This document shows, in pieces, positions 27,256 through 38,788 of a stretch of 64,000 bases of DNA. Location: contig JAQGBZ010000261.1 of NCBI GenBank assembly GCA_034687125.1, positions 24,511 through 88,510 of the forward strand, in the 5' to 3' direction. Position 1 is the first letter of the stretch. Each line of letters begins with the position of its first letter. The notes beneath the pieces are model-generated. The model saw only the letters and a program-made list of their open reading frames with translations. It did not search any database and had not been told where the DNA came from. Origin of the DNA: Neelides folsomi (Eukaryota; Arthropoda; Collembola; Neelipleona; Neelidae). The translations under genes and the position numbers were made by a program.

Positions 27256-30200
27256 ATGAAACAGATTGACACTTGTAGAGCCAAAATCTTAAATCGTCAA
27301 TTTTTAAGTTGCTTCACTTCAACATGTTCATGCCGCTTCCTGTCCAACGATGTTGGTGCTACAAAGCTGAAGACGAAGAAGTATTCCGAAAGCCTTTTAC
27401 TACCAAGCACAGAGTTTCCAATTAAAATATCTGCAGAAAAGAGAAAAGAACATGAAATTGCTCTTGCATCGGTAAGTTATAAGTTTAAGTTCAAGCAAAC
27501 ACAATAAAATAAAATTATTATTTAGGCTAAATAAACTCTAAATTAATGTACTATAGAACTATTATTTCATTATTTTAATAAATCTTGTACGGTAACAGAA
27601 ACTTCAATTTGATGAACTTTACAATCGCCAACTGATATGGAGAAAAGACGACCCAGAATTCATTTTACACGATGGTCCTCCTTATGCTAATGGACATCCT
27701 CATCTTGGACACGCTGTTAATAAAGTTAGAATCTATCCATTGTAAAATTATAACATTCAATTGTATTCTTTCAATATCTATTATAAATAATAAATCTATC
27801 GTTTTTAGATACTGAAAGACATAGTGAATCGTTATAAGCTATTAAGGGGATATCGAATTAATTATGTTCCTGGTTGGGATTGTCACGGGCTTCCAATTGA
27901 ACTCAAAGCTTTAAAGTCAACAAAGCTTGATCCAAAGACTGATGCTTTGAATGTTCGAAAAGCTGGTAATAATTATTATTTTGTTCCTTTTAAATAATCA
28001 ATAAAATCAAATTGTTCTTCAATGGATACTTTCATACTATTTTAGCAAGAGAAGTTGCAAAAGAATGGATTGGGAAGCAAAAGTCGGCATTTAAGAGATG
28101 GGGAGTTATGGCAGATTGGGATGCTCCATATCATACCTTTGACAAAGGATACATTCAATCTCAATTTTCTCTCTTTTACGACCTTCATGAGAAAGTAAAT
28201 TATTAAATTTTATTTTAAATGCAATATACTTTAAATGTAAATAGCTAATCCTAATTTACCGAATAATATCATTTAGAATTTCGTATATCGAGATTTGAAG
28301 CCAATTCATTATTCCCCTTCAAGCCGGTCAGTTTAAATACTTATTTTAAATAATTAATTGATTGATAATTATTTTATATAGTTGACTTGATGAATATTCG
28401 ATTGGTCTATGATAATTAATTTATTTACATCTTGAACATTTATAGGAGTGCTTTGGCAGAAGCCGAAGTCGAGTACAACGAAAAACACGAAAGCCCTTCA
28501 ATAATTTTGAAGATTCGAATAGAAGAAACTTTGAGAGATTTCTCTCGCAGGATCAACAGAGAAGTGTCTGGAAATTCTGAGGCCAAGATTGAAGCTCTTG
28601 TATGGACAACAACACCATGGACTCTTCCAGGAAATGAAGCTATAGCATTCAATGAAAGAGAAAACTATACCCTTGTGTCTGCCGGTGGGGTTTATTTCAT
28701 TGTTGCGTCTCCTCTGCTTTCAACTTTATCAGAAAAGTATCATTTGGAATCTGTTGCTGAATTCCCTGGTTAGAATATTTTTTAATTAACTACAAGCTAA
28801 AATTAAAGACTCCTTTAATTTAATTTTAAAGACTTCGCATGGCTTGAGAACATTTAAAGGTAAATTGAATGAAAGATAAAATCTTTGATTTTAAAATCAA
28901 ATTAGGAAAGTGCCTCGAAGGATTGAAATATGAGCATCCGTGGTTCCGTGGAAGTTACCGTTCATTCTATCATGCTAATCATGTTGTGATGGACAAAGGA
29001 ACGGGCCTCGTTCACACAGCTCCGGCCCATGGGGCACTTGACTACTACCTGGGACTCCAGAAAAAGCTTCCAATTGTAAGTCTTTTGCATATCATAATCT
29101 ATACATATTCGCGCTGGGAACGGACGTGAGTTTTGAGCGCATTATTGAAAATGCATATGTGGGGCTCAAGAAACGATTGTGCAAGTTACCATATAAGCCC
29201 CTCTTGAGCATTTTAAATAATGCGCTCAAAACTCACGTCCGTTCCCAGCGCGAATAGAGTATAGTTTATTTTCTTATTTGTTTAAATTAAACATAAATTG
29301 TTTTTAATTTAAATGGATTTATTTAATTCAAGACAAATTTTGTGGATGACGATGGAAATTTTGATGCTAAATTGGAGACACTAAAAGGTCTTAGTGTTTT
29401 GGGAGCTGGGAATAAAAAAGTGATCGAGGAATTGAAAAGTTCACTTTTAGAAGAAGAAACGGTGATTCATAGTTATCCTTATGATTGGAGAACAAAAAAG
29501 CCTTTGATAACGAAAGCAAGTCTCCAATGGTTCATTGACACGGACAAGTTGAAAGAAAAAGCATTGGAAGCTCTCGATACTGTCAATATTTTTCCTAAGA
29601 ATGTCGTGAATGGAATGGTTGGTCAACTCGTTCGACGTCCTTACTGGTGTATTTCCCGACAAAGAGTTTGGGGAACTCCAATACCGGCAATTTATCATAA
29701 GGACTCAAAGGAACCTCTGGTTGACAAGTAAGTGACTTTTTTCGTATTTTTAAACTTGAATTTCTATCTCCAATCATTATTAATTAATTAAGTTAGATAA
29801 TCATATAATTTAATTAATAGGCGCGTGATAGAGAATTTAAGTAAGGTGGTTGAAGAAAAGGGCAATGTGGATTTCTGGTGGGAGGAAGGAAAACAACAAT
29901 TATTTTTGGACGAAGAATTGTCACAAAACTACACATTGGGAAAGGTTTAAACTTCAGTCAATTTAAAAATTATTTATTAGATTTATAAATATAATTGGTA
30001 ATTTAATTAAATAGTTTATTCTTTGTGGTAAATTAGGATATTTTTGACATATGGTTCGACAGCGGCATTTCATGGAAAATACTTAATGGAAAACAAGCGG
30101 ATTTATACTTGGAAGGCACAGACCAATTTAATGGATGGTTTCAATCATCTCTTCTGACTTCCGTAGCTCTCAATGAAAGAGCACCCTATAAGTATTTATT

Positions 30201-31904
30201 TTATTATTTATTTAGTTTTAATCCAATCTCAACTTCAATATTTAAAACATGCCATTTTCATACTTTTCTTTATTCATTGGCTTTTTTATTTACATAAACC
30301 TTTTATTCAACAGGAATCTTTACGTTCATGGTTTTGTTGTTGATGAAAATGAGAGAAAAATGAGCAAATCTGTTGGGAACGTTCTTGATCCGGCTAATAT
30401 AACTGATAATAAAAATGCTGTAGGAACTGATGTTCTTAGGTGAAAACTAAATAAACCTTTACAGCCTTTTAAATATCAATTTAATAAAAAATTATTATTT
30501 TTGAGTTTATAAAATATTTTTATAAATAATTCGTCTCATTTAGATGGTGGGTTGCAACACAGGGCGGAACAGATGGAAGCAATATCAGCATGAGCACTCC
30601 ACTTCTTCGAGGGTCCGATGAAGCAATTGGAAAGCTCCGTAACGTTCTTCGTTTCCTTCTGGGTTTTTGCAATGAAAGAGCTTTGGCTGAAATTGACCTC
30701 ACTGACCTAGCTTATGATGAACTTATGTACATCGACCAGTTCATGCTCCATAAGCTTTCTCTTTTTCAGAAAGAGGTAAGAAATTGGATAATAATTAATA
30801 AGTGAATCTAGTAATTTCGTTATACTATTATTGATAAAATCTATTTATGATATTTCAGATAACTAAATTGTATGATGAACATAACTATAATCGAGTGATG
30901 CACAAGATTCTTCATTTTGCCACCAAAGAAGTCTCGGCGAATTATTTCACTTGGATTAAAGATAGGTATTGAAAATAGAAATTATTACATGCATTTATTA
31001 AAAGTCGAGGTACATCGGATCTAATATTAAAGATAGCTAATGTCATTTTAAAGATAAGTTTAAAATGATTTTTTGTTCTGTTTGCAGGATGTATTGTGAT
31101 CCAAAGGAAAGCGGAAGTCGAAAAAGTTGTCTCTTTGTACTAAATGAAATTTACGAAACTTTATCAATAGCCTTAGCTCCAGTTTTACCCTTCCTCATTG
31201 AAGAAGCTCACTCACATTACTCACTTAGTAAATAAAATTGCAATTATTTTTTACAATTAAATAACAAATTATGAGATTATAATTTGATAAAAATGATTAT
31301 TGTTAGAAAATGAGTCGGTGTTCAAAAGTCGTTGGTTTGATATTGAAGACAAGTCATGGGAAAACACATCAATTGAAAAACTATTTGAACTCGTTTTGGA
31401 CATGAACACAACACTTTTCCATATAATTGGATCAAGGAATTCTAAAGAGCTTGTGGCTCATTTCCTCTGTACTGATGAACTCCTTAAAGAACTCGAAGTA
31501 AGTTTAAAAATTCAAATATTTTTTAAGTTTGTACTTGTAAATGGGAAATTGCGCTTTGATTTTCATGGATTTTAAAACGTAATTTTAATTTCAACTAGGT
31601 TTTGCATCCAATGGGTGGAAGTTTATTAGATCGGTGTGAGTCGGAGCTTTGCGATGTTTTCCAAGTATCTCGCGTTGAGTTGGGACGTGTTGGAGAAAAT
31701 TGGAAGGTCGAACCGATTGGAGTAGGTCATTCAGACCTTGGATATGGCGTCAGTGTTGGACATACTGAAATGGGTGTTTGTGGTCGATGTAGAAAATACT
31801 GCTGTGAAGATTCGATCCTTTGCAAACGCTGTGCTGCCATTCTCAAACAATTCAAGAAAACTCCTGATAAGAAAACACCTGAGAAAACTTCGACTGCCAT
31901 TTAG
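27256..31904 (+). CDS. IARS2: Isoleucyl-tRNA synthetase, mitochondrial
   Basis: Class I aminoacyl-tRNA synthetase that charges mitochondrial tRNA-Ile. The N-terminus ([18 protein letters not shown], Arg/Ser/Cys-rich, no early acids) is a plausible mitochondrial targeting peptide. Catalytic core: [14 protein letters not shown] (about 27676, HIGH-type motif) and KMSKS at 30357-30371. Editing domain CP1: [14 protein letters not shown] (about 28601) and [12 protein letters not shown] (about 29000). Further signatures are [18 protein letters not shown] (about 29632), [10 protein letters not shown] (about 30045) and [12 protein letters not shown]. The anticodon-binding region ends in a zinc-finger-like [18 protein letters not shown] (about 31780-31840), as in bacterial-type IleRS. 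About 15 exons, close to 1,000 residues, apparently complete. The ATG at 27256 is followed by exon 1 to 27471 (CA TCG/GTAAGT). The cytosolic IleRS is excluded by the bacterial-type layout and C-terminal zinc site. Confidence 0.95.
29098..29265. mobile_element. MITE-like element with perfect 40-bp inverted repeats
   Basis: In an IARS2 intron. Arms 29107-29146 (starts ATTCGCGCTGGGAACGGACG) and 29216-29255 are exact reverse complements over 40 bp, separated by 69 nt. The complementarity resumes outside after a short mismatch (CTATAC at about 29100 against GTATAG at about 29259) and partly inside (GGGGCTCAAG against CTTGAG). GC-rich arms contrast with the AT-rich intron. No transposase is encoded. 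The sequence would fold into a long hairpin as RNA; a non-autonomous DNA transposon is the likeliest source. Confidence 0.75.
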
Positions 31905-32261
31905 ATTTTTTATTTATATTATTTGTAACATCGGTAATGATACTATGAGATGCATTTTTAGTCAGTTAGATATATTATAATTATAAATTATATTAATATT
32001 TACGTGCCACGGTGTCTGTAAGTGTGCACGAATACATTTATGATCTCTAATCTTAAAGTCTCTCATGGAATAATTTGAAATGAGTAAAAATCAAGTGACT
32101 TCCTATCAATATTTTTGAATGTCCAATTTTTATCTTTTATTTACTTCCAAGTTGAGTCATAAATGGATTTATTAATTAGCTAAACGAAAAGGTCTTAAAT
32201 ACACAGTAAATAATAGGTGTATAACTACACAAGGTATGATTCATATATCTTGTGTACTTAC

Positions 32262-32376
32262 CAGGTGAGTGAGCCATTTGTCTGTCAGGAGCAGAATCAT
32301 CGGATCGTAAACAAGGATGGCATTGAGGAACGGAAATGAGGAGAACAATTATGAGTGCGTTCTTATTTGTTCGCAC
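32262..32376 (-). other. Possible coding exon with signal-peptide-like segment
   Basis: The minus strand reads a short hydrophobic stretch, NALIIVLLISVPQCHPC, followed by RSDDSAPDRQMAHSP, then a strong donor ACCTG/GTAAGT at 32261-32256. It resembles the first part of a secreted peptide. The frame has no ATG before an in-frame stop further upstream, so an initiating exon would be needed, and I could not place a next exon. Unrecognised; may be chance. Confidence 0.2.
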
Positions 32377-32769
32377 CGTGGTGGAGCTTTTATTATCATA
32401 ATTATGTAGTATACCTATTTAGTCCTTATTCGGGAGACATGGTATGAAAAGAGTCATGAAAGTCATGATCAACTCAGGTTATGATGGAATATCTAAATAG
32501 TACATCTAAAATAATATGCGTATCTCCCTCATAAACTCAGGATAGTTTAGATGGTAAAATGGCTATCCAAATTAATAGTAATGATGATGTTTTAAATAAT
32601 AATTTTAAAATCTGTCCATATAAAACGTAATTTCATAAGTTATGAACTACCTTTGGTTATTATAACTTGTAGCTCTTAACCTCTCAACTTTAGCCATTTT
32701 GAGAATTCCCTAGTAGGTTCAAAACATAAATTATTTATTATTACCGTGTGGAGAATATGTCTATCTGTC

Positions 32770-32777
32770 TATAAAAG
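32770..32777 (+). promoter_or_regulatory. TATA-box candidate for MARVEL gene 1
   Basis: TATAAAAG about 580 nt before the first MARVEL start codon, with C/A-rich CTACACTCAT about 27 nt downstream as a possible initiation site. It lies in the loop of a 12-bp inverted repeat. Assignment is by position only. Confidence 0.3.
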
Positions 32778-33354
32778 AGAGGAACGGGTGAATCACCTAC
32801 ACTCATATGCATAGACAGATAGCTTTGGAGCGTAAAATGAACACAACCATTCCATGAAGAGATTGAGGAAACACCTCTGGTTTCCATCAGTTTCATGGAG
32901 TGTGGAGGAAACCTGAGAGTGAGAAATATTTTGCATGAGCGTTCGTATACTCATTATACTATCAAACTACAAACTCTGTATCAACCTATTCAATGCAGAT
33001 ATTCTATGTATGTAGGTAGATATGTTCTCGTCAGAGTTGTTGTGGATGAAATATGAAAAAGTTAAGATAGGAAAGTTGAGGCAAGTTGAGTTTAGGGGTG
33101 GAATTGGCCTCAAGGTTGGATCTCCCTTTGCCTCCTTCGTTCAACCCTCTTCGGCGACGTCTAATTTTACTTTTATTCCCCTCTTCCAGAGCAGAACGAG
33201 TTGGGTTTGACAGCAGAAGTCTCCTAGTCAAATCTGTTCGTTATGTGAGTTGTTGTGGGATCTTCACAGGAATTCCTTTATTGTGGCAATAGGAGGATTC
33301 CTCATCTGTTGAAATCATTTGGGTAATAAAGAGAAGTGAAGGAACCGTGACAAG

Positions 33355-35857
33355 ATGATGAACGATGGCCGAGGTGGAAACCCACAAGGGGCGACGACGA
33401 CCACAACCACGTCCCCAGCAATCAGTCTCGATTGGGTCAAATTCGATATCAATTACTTTAAAACTATCCCTGGAATCATCAAGCTCGTCGAGTTTGTAAG
33501 TTTCTTGTTAAATATTATAAAATACTTTCATGCCTCCAAGTTTCATCCCTTTACATTCCTGACATTTCTTTTCAACCATTTCACAATCTCTTTTTTTCTC
33601 TCTCTCACATTCAGCCTCACCGTTTAAAAAGTCTTATTACGTGATTTGACCATTACAAATCAATTAATTTTAAATTTATTTTATTATTACATTTATTAAT
33701 TTGAGCTCAGATGGAAAATTTTTATTGGACTTTATGTAAGATCTATCTTATGAATGTAAATGATATGAGCCACCCATTAATTAAGAATGTAAAATGTAAT
33801 TGAAATCGTTCTCATATTAATGCCATCGGCTTGAACTCCTTAAAAGAATGTCCCCTTCTTGAGAAGAGACACACATTAAAACTCACAGATATATCACGTA
33901 TTTTTTCGTCTTGTGGATGTTCTAATAGATTGGAAAAATAGAGTCAATTTGCATAATTTTCCTGTTCGTAAAGTGATAAATTCCATCTGGCAGTGAAGTG
34001 TTTCTTTCTTGAAACAGAAGAGAATGAACTTGCTATTAAAATTCTGGATTGAGCATACGACCACTAGCCATTATATTTGTTCTAACGACCAGAATATAAC
34101 TTGTGTGTAAAAATACAGGCATATTTATCTTTTAGTGAATGTCTGCAGGTTCCCGGCTCATGTTAATTAAATTACTGGCAATAGAATTATGATTCAGAAG
34201 CGACGCAGGAATTTTATATTCTTGTCCATAAAAGGATCTGAATTATTTGCTAAAAACCGCAAACTCTCTCACATTTGCCAGTAAGTTTTGATAAATTTTC
34301 TCACTTTGCTTTGGGAGAATCATTTACGATGACTTATAAATTACTACTGTAATACTTGCAATTATTCATTCACTTACAATTAGTTTTAACTGCTAATTCT
34401 GAACCACTCGTGGTTAATATTAAAATATATTCTTAAGATTTGTATTGGTCAGAACCGAAAAATTGCATAGAATGTCATTGTTTTAAGCGTTACTGATATT
34501 CAATGTTTAGCATTGGGTCTATAATTGACTGGAGAAGTAAATTTTAATTAACAATGGGATTTTAAATGTGCGAAAAGGTGAACAGAGAAGCCTGTGCCAG
34601 AATCCCAGTTTCGAATGCTTGACGATGTTTTCCGTTTAGGTCACCAGACTGACCAAATATTTGTGAGAGAAAGTGATGGAGTTGGCCCGGCCTTAAAAGG
34701 AGTTCATTCACGGAGAGTGTGGAGGAAGTCGAAATGATGTAGGCGGACCAACTCACCCCGGCCCCCAGAACAATGAATTGAATCTCTGGCTGTTTCCTAT
34801 ATGATTGAATTCCTTTCAGGAGTCACTTTGGAAATTCATCCCATCATGTCCTTTAGACCCAAGAGGTTGATCTGCTCTATTAAAACAAGTAGAGTCCGTA
34901 AAACTCCTTTTATGAACACTCTTTTTACAAGGATGTGAATAGACGACTTTCAATTTTCATTTCAATTATCATTCAATGGGATAAATCCGCATATTTGCAG
35001 ACTCATGTGATATAATCATTACTTTATTTACTCAGGTGGAGAAGTATGTGTAAGAGTGTAATGTGACTAATGACATGATTTTTAATTTTAGTTTTTAGGG
35101 ATATTATGCATGGCCCTTGGAGCTCCTGCCTACTTTGCCGGTACAACCATTTACATCATTTTTCAAATATGTAGGATTTGACTTTTAAACCCTAAATGTG
35201 AGGACCTGAGAGAGTGGCGAAGATTCTTAATTTGAGAATTTAATGAATTTCTAGGGACTCATTTCTTCCTCTTCGTGGCCGTGATGGCATTCATTCTCAC
35301 GACACTTTGGATCTTCATCTATCTCTTGTCTATTCGTGAGGGGCTCCAGCTCAGGATTCCATGGCTCGTTCTCGTAAGTAAAAACTGTTTATTTTTTAAC
35401 AAAAACTCCCCTCGATACTTTTCCCGATTCTCAAACAAGGAAGGGCATTAAAGCATGGAGGAAGTATCAAAAAAGCTGAAGAACCCGAGAGTGGGCTTGA
35501 TATGTATTTTTAACATGTGTTTTTTTCCGGAGCGTAGGAGTTTTACTACACGGGCGGAGCAGCCGTGTTTTACGGGATTGCAATGATCGTTCAGTTTGCG
35601 ACGACTTCTTCGTCAACTGTCGTCTACACCCACTCGGGGAGTTGGACGGCTGCTGCTGTAAGAACCATCATCGATAAAATCATTTCTTGAGAGTTTGGCA
35701 GGATCTCAATTGGGATCTGAAGGGAATTAATATGAGGTTTTGATCTTTGAAGGTGTTTGGCCTCTTCAACACGATTGCTTATGGACTCGGGGCATTTCTC
35801 TTGTACAAGGAGTCAAGGAACACTCAAGTGCAGGGCAATTCTCCTAACGTCCCTTGA
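33355..35857 (+). CDS. MARVEL-domain membrane protein 1
   Basis: Five exons, 33355-33495, 35092-35170, 35255-35373, 35538-35657 and 35753-35857, join in phase to 187 residues. A Thr-rich cytosolic N-terminus (residues about 13-20) precedes NYFKTIPGIIKLVEF, the typical start of a MARVEL domain. Four hydrophobic helices follow: ILCMALGAPAYFAGTTIYII; FFLFVAVMAFILTTLWIFIY; AAVFYGIAMIVQFA; and VFGLFNTIAYGLGAFLLY, then a short polar tail NTQVQGNSPNVP. MARVEL proteins (MAL, CMTM, plasmolipin, singles bar) act in membrane apposition and vesicle trafficking. Exact subfamily is not clear; it looks CMTM/MAL-like. The first intron is 1.6 kb, far longer than the rest, and may hold regulatory sequence. Two paralogues lie downstream on the same strand. 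Confidence 0.85.
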
Positions 35858-37169
35858 ATGTATGGAATCTCACAAAAATATCTCACCTGTATGGAAATAA
35901 TCATCAACAATATTAGATATATTAAATAATATATTACATTTAAGGTGTTTGGAGTGGTATTTATGTTTGTCATTTTCCATTTTATATTTTATTCTGCCTC
36001 CAAATACTAATGCGGGATTAACGAACTAACGAGAGACATAAATTTTTACTATCAATATTGTGTTAAATATCTTAATTAATCTTAAGCACTTTTGCACAAA
36101 GATCACGTGCGTGGAGCGACAATCAGAAATTTTATAAATATTCGCTATTATTGTTTAATATTTTTTGTAATTTAATGTTAAATGTTATTGGTACTAAATG
36201 TAATATAATCATGCTATATCATACAAATTACTAAATATCATATTTTTATCTAAATTAATTAAATAATATTTATTAGTTAATTGAGAATTCTAGTTTAGAA
36301 ATCTAGTGCTTTATTCAAATCCAAACTTATGAACATTGGTGGGATATGGAAGGTCGTTTCTCAAAATAAGGCTAAAATAATTCATCACACTTCTCCGTTC
36401 AGTATTTTAACCTTGAGTTTCTTGCACATTTACGAGAAATCTTGGAAAAAGTCATTCCTTTAAAATAACAAGTGGTGATTACTCCAATATTTCTATTAAA
36501 ATGCATAGAAGTTATTAATTATAAATGTTCTACAGAGTGCAATTACAATTATGTAAAATGTACAATATATACAACAACAAATGTGTGTTTAAACAACGAA
36601 ATATGGTCTAAAGAATACATAATTCTTTATTTCAACTCTTCAACTACAAAATATTCATATTCCAGATGTAAGTTTAATCACAAACTGTTAACATTACAAG
36701 ATTTACCAGTATCTCTTTGAGAGTCATCCAAAGCAAAAGTTTAAAATTTCCTGTTGTTTTATAAAGTGCCTTATATTTAACGATAAACGTTACGCTAATT
36801 GTACCAAAACAATCATTCTATTATTTTTGAGTTGTACTTCGGTATTGTGTGTTGTTCGATACGTATTCCAGTGTCCAATTCTCTATTCATGTTATAAAGT
36901 AATTTAATAATTTATATTAATTTTGTAACATTATTAATGTTTGAATAATCTAAAATAAAAAATAATATATTCGTGAGAATAAAAAATAATTTTTTATCTA
37001 AATCTCTATTTTTTATCATAAATAATGAAAATTAGAAATTAATAATATAAAATTAAATATTTAGTCTAATAATAAAATTAAAAGTATAAAAAATGTTAAA
37101 GAAAGGAATTTTTATTTAATAACCATAATCACTTTATTTATTTCTGTAATTATTTAATTTAGATCTGTA
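35858..37169. other. Intergenic, MARVEL gene 1 to minus-strand gene
   Basis: 1.3 kb, very AT-rich, between converging genes. A plus-strand open frame at 36472-36720 is Cys/Tyr/Asn-rich with no domain character and is probably random. Nothing else is seen. Confidence 0.4.
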
Positions 37170-38239
37170 TTATTTAGCATTAGAATTATTTTCATTATTG
37201 TTAGGTTCAGGCGGTTGAGAATTTTCTCGAACGAGACATCCAAGAAAAAAAGACGAGATTCTCCCAACAAAATTCTTCTTTGAATCTTTCTTCTGGGGAT
37301 TCTGGAGAATCTGGACAGTGGGAAGAATGGGAACTTCGGTCTTTGTCTTTACGTATTGCTTATTGACTTTTTGGACCTCTTTTCGATGTTTCCTCCTTCT
37401 CTTTTTGTAATGGGTCGGATGGATGCTGAGGAGCATTGCTTGCCTTCTTTCCTTCCGCTCAGAAATTCCACGCCAGAAGGGACGTTCTTCATCACGCTCA
37501 ACAAATTGAGTCTCAGGAGCGAATGTAACGCTTTTCTTCAAAACCTCGTTCTTTGGTGGATTGTGTTTTTTAAGGGAGCTTTTTCCAGCTTCTCTTTTAC
37601 GCGATAAGAGGAACATGAATCTGTAATTGATTTGCGTGTCCAAAAATTCTGTCAAAACAAAATAATTAATAATTATTATTTATTCACCAATTTAATATAA
37701 GTTTAAATTTCATTATATGAAATTATATCATAGAATGATTTATAAATTTTACTCATTTTATGGAATACCTTTATTATTATTTGGAACGGATGAAAGTGAT
37801 TTGGATTTCATCAAGGCTTGATCGTAATAAACCTCTGATCCAAAATATCGCGGTTCGAAGTTTCTTCTGAAACGGTGCCGGGTCAAAGTTGAGTGACTGG
37901 GACTATTAACATGAGTGCTGGATCCAAGTTGTCGCTCGTATTCAATGTCCGGACTTCTGACCCTGTAGCCGATGGAAGTTTCACTTTTTGGATAAATAAC
38001 TCGGTTTTCTTTCTCGTTTTCTTCAGAAATTTGAGAGTGTTTGTCATTTTCTTGTCCTTCTCCTTCCCTTTTCATAAAATAATTAAAGCGGTTAAATAAA
38101 TAACTATACATGAAATTTATTAAATAGCCTTCTAATTGGAATTCGGGTTCGGATATTTTACTTACATGTGCATTAAAATAAGAAGTTCCTTGTCTTTTTG
38201 CTTTTCCGGCTCCAAATCGCTTTCTTCGGCATTTTCCAT
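37170..38239 (-). CDS. Uncharacterised basic protein with PP1-docking-like motif
   Basis: Not recognised. Three exons, 38166-38239, 37769-38067 and 37170-37648, join with matching phases to 283 residues, starting MENAEESDLEPEKQKD at ATG 38239. The first half is polar, acidic then Ser/Arg-rich (residues about 25-125), and looks disordered. The second half is strongly basic with KKSVTFAPETQFVERDEE (about residue 155), in which KSVTF fits the RVxF consensus for docking protein phosphatase 1, then FWRGISERKERRQA and a KKRRRKHRK cluster usable as a nuclear localisation signal. The tail is Asn-rich (PEPNNNENNSNAK). No membrane segment or signal peptide. The gene is divergent from the TXNDC5-like gene across 549 bp. 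A regulatory or targeting subunit of PP1 is an inference only. Confidence 0.7.
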
Positions 38240-38788
38240 TGCTGCTTGTATTCAGCAATGAATTCAAACACGGTAATTTTCACGACATCTTGTTCACCAA
38301 TTTCTCATCTTGTTATTTTTAGTAAAAACATCCATGAATTTCTTATGTTTCTATGGTGATTTTTATTTTATTTTTACTCCAGTCCTTATAAGAAGTTTCA
38401 ATATCTTGTAATATCTTTTATGGGCTTCATAATGCATTTGGACAAACAATCATACATTGTTACAAAATATTATTCTTACAATTAGTATTTATGTATTGCA
38501 TTTAAATAGGAATATTAAAGGAAATTCATATTTTATAAAATTTATGATACTAATTGAACCAACAATAAATATTTTGGATTTAAAGTCATTGCACCGTTCA
38601 CAAGCTTTTAAGATTGAAACTTTGGCTTAAGAAAGAGAAAAGCCGCTTGCAATGCCTTGAGCTCTCAGAATCGAGGGAGAGAATTTTGAACCCAAGACCT
38701 TGGAGGTTGGAAGTAAAGAATTGCCGGAAGGGTTAAGGAAAAATTGAATCCATGTGATCCTCTCACCTGAGTTTCTGACACTTGTAAA
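38240..38788. other. Divergent promoter region
   Basis: 549 bp between the start codons of the minus-strand basic-protein gene and the plus-strand TXNDC5-like gene. No TATA box is evident. The final 150 bp before 38789 is less AT-rich and open on both strands. Confidence 0.35.

Larger units (their letters stand above)
31905..33354. other. Intergenic between IARS2 and MARVEL gene 1
   Basis: 1.45 kb holding the IARS2 3' UTR and the probable promoter and 5' UTR of the first MARVEL gene (TATA-like box at 32770-32777). It includes a possible minus-strand exon (32262-32376) and a 12-bp inverted repeat (32761-32772 / 32811-32822), listed separately. Confidence 0.4.

Noticed and set aside
34562..34756. 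64-codon minus-strand frame in MARVEL gene 1 intron 1
   Set aside because: No domain, no convincing splice sites and no start in good context. Treated as intronic.
36472..36720. 82-codon plus-strand frame
   Set aside because: Composition is dominated by Tyr, Asn, Thr and Ile as expected from AT-rich random sequence. No splice context or domain is visible.
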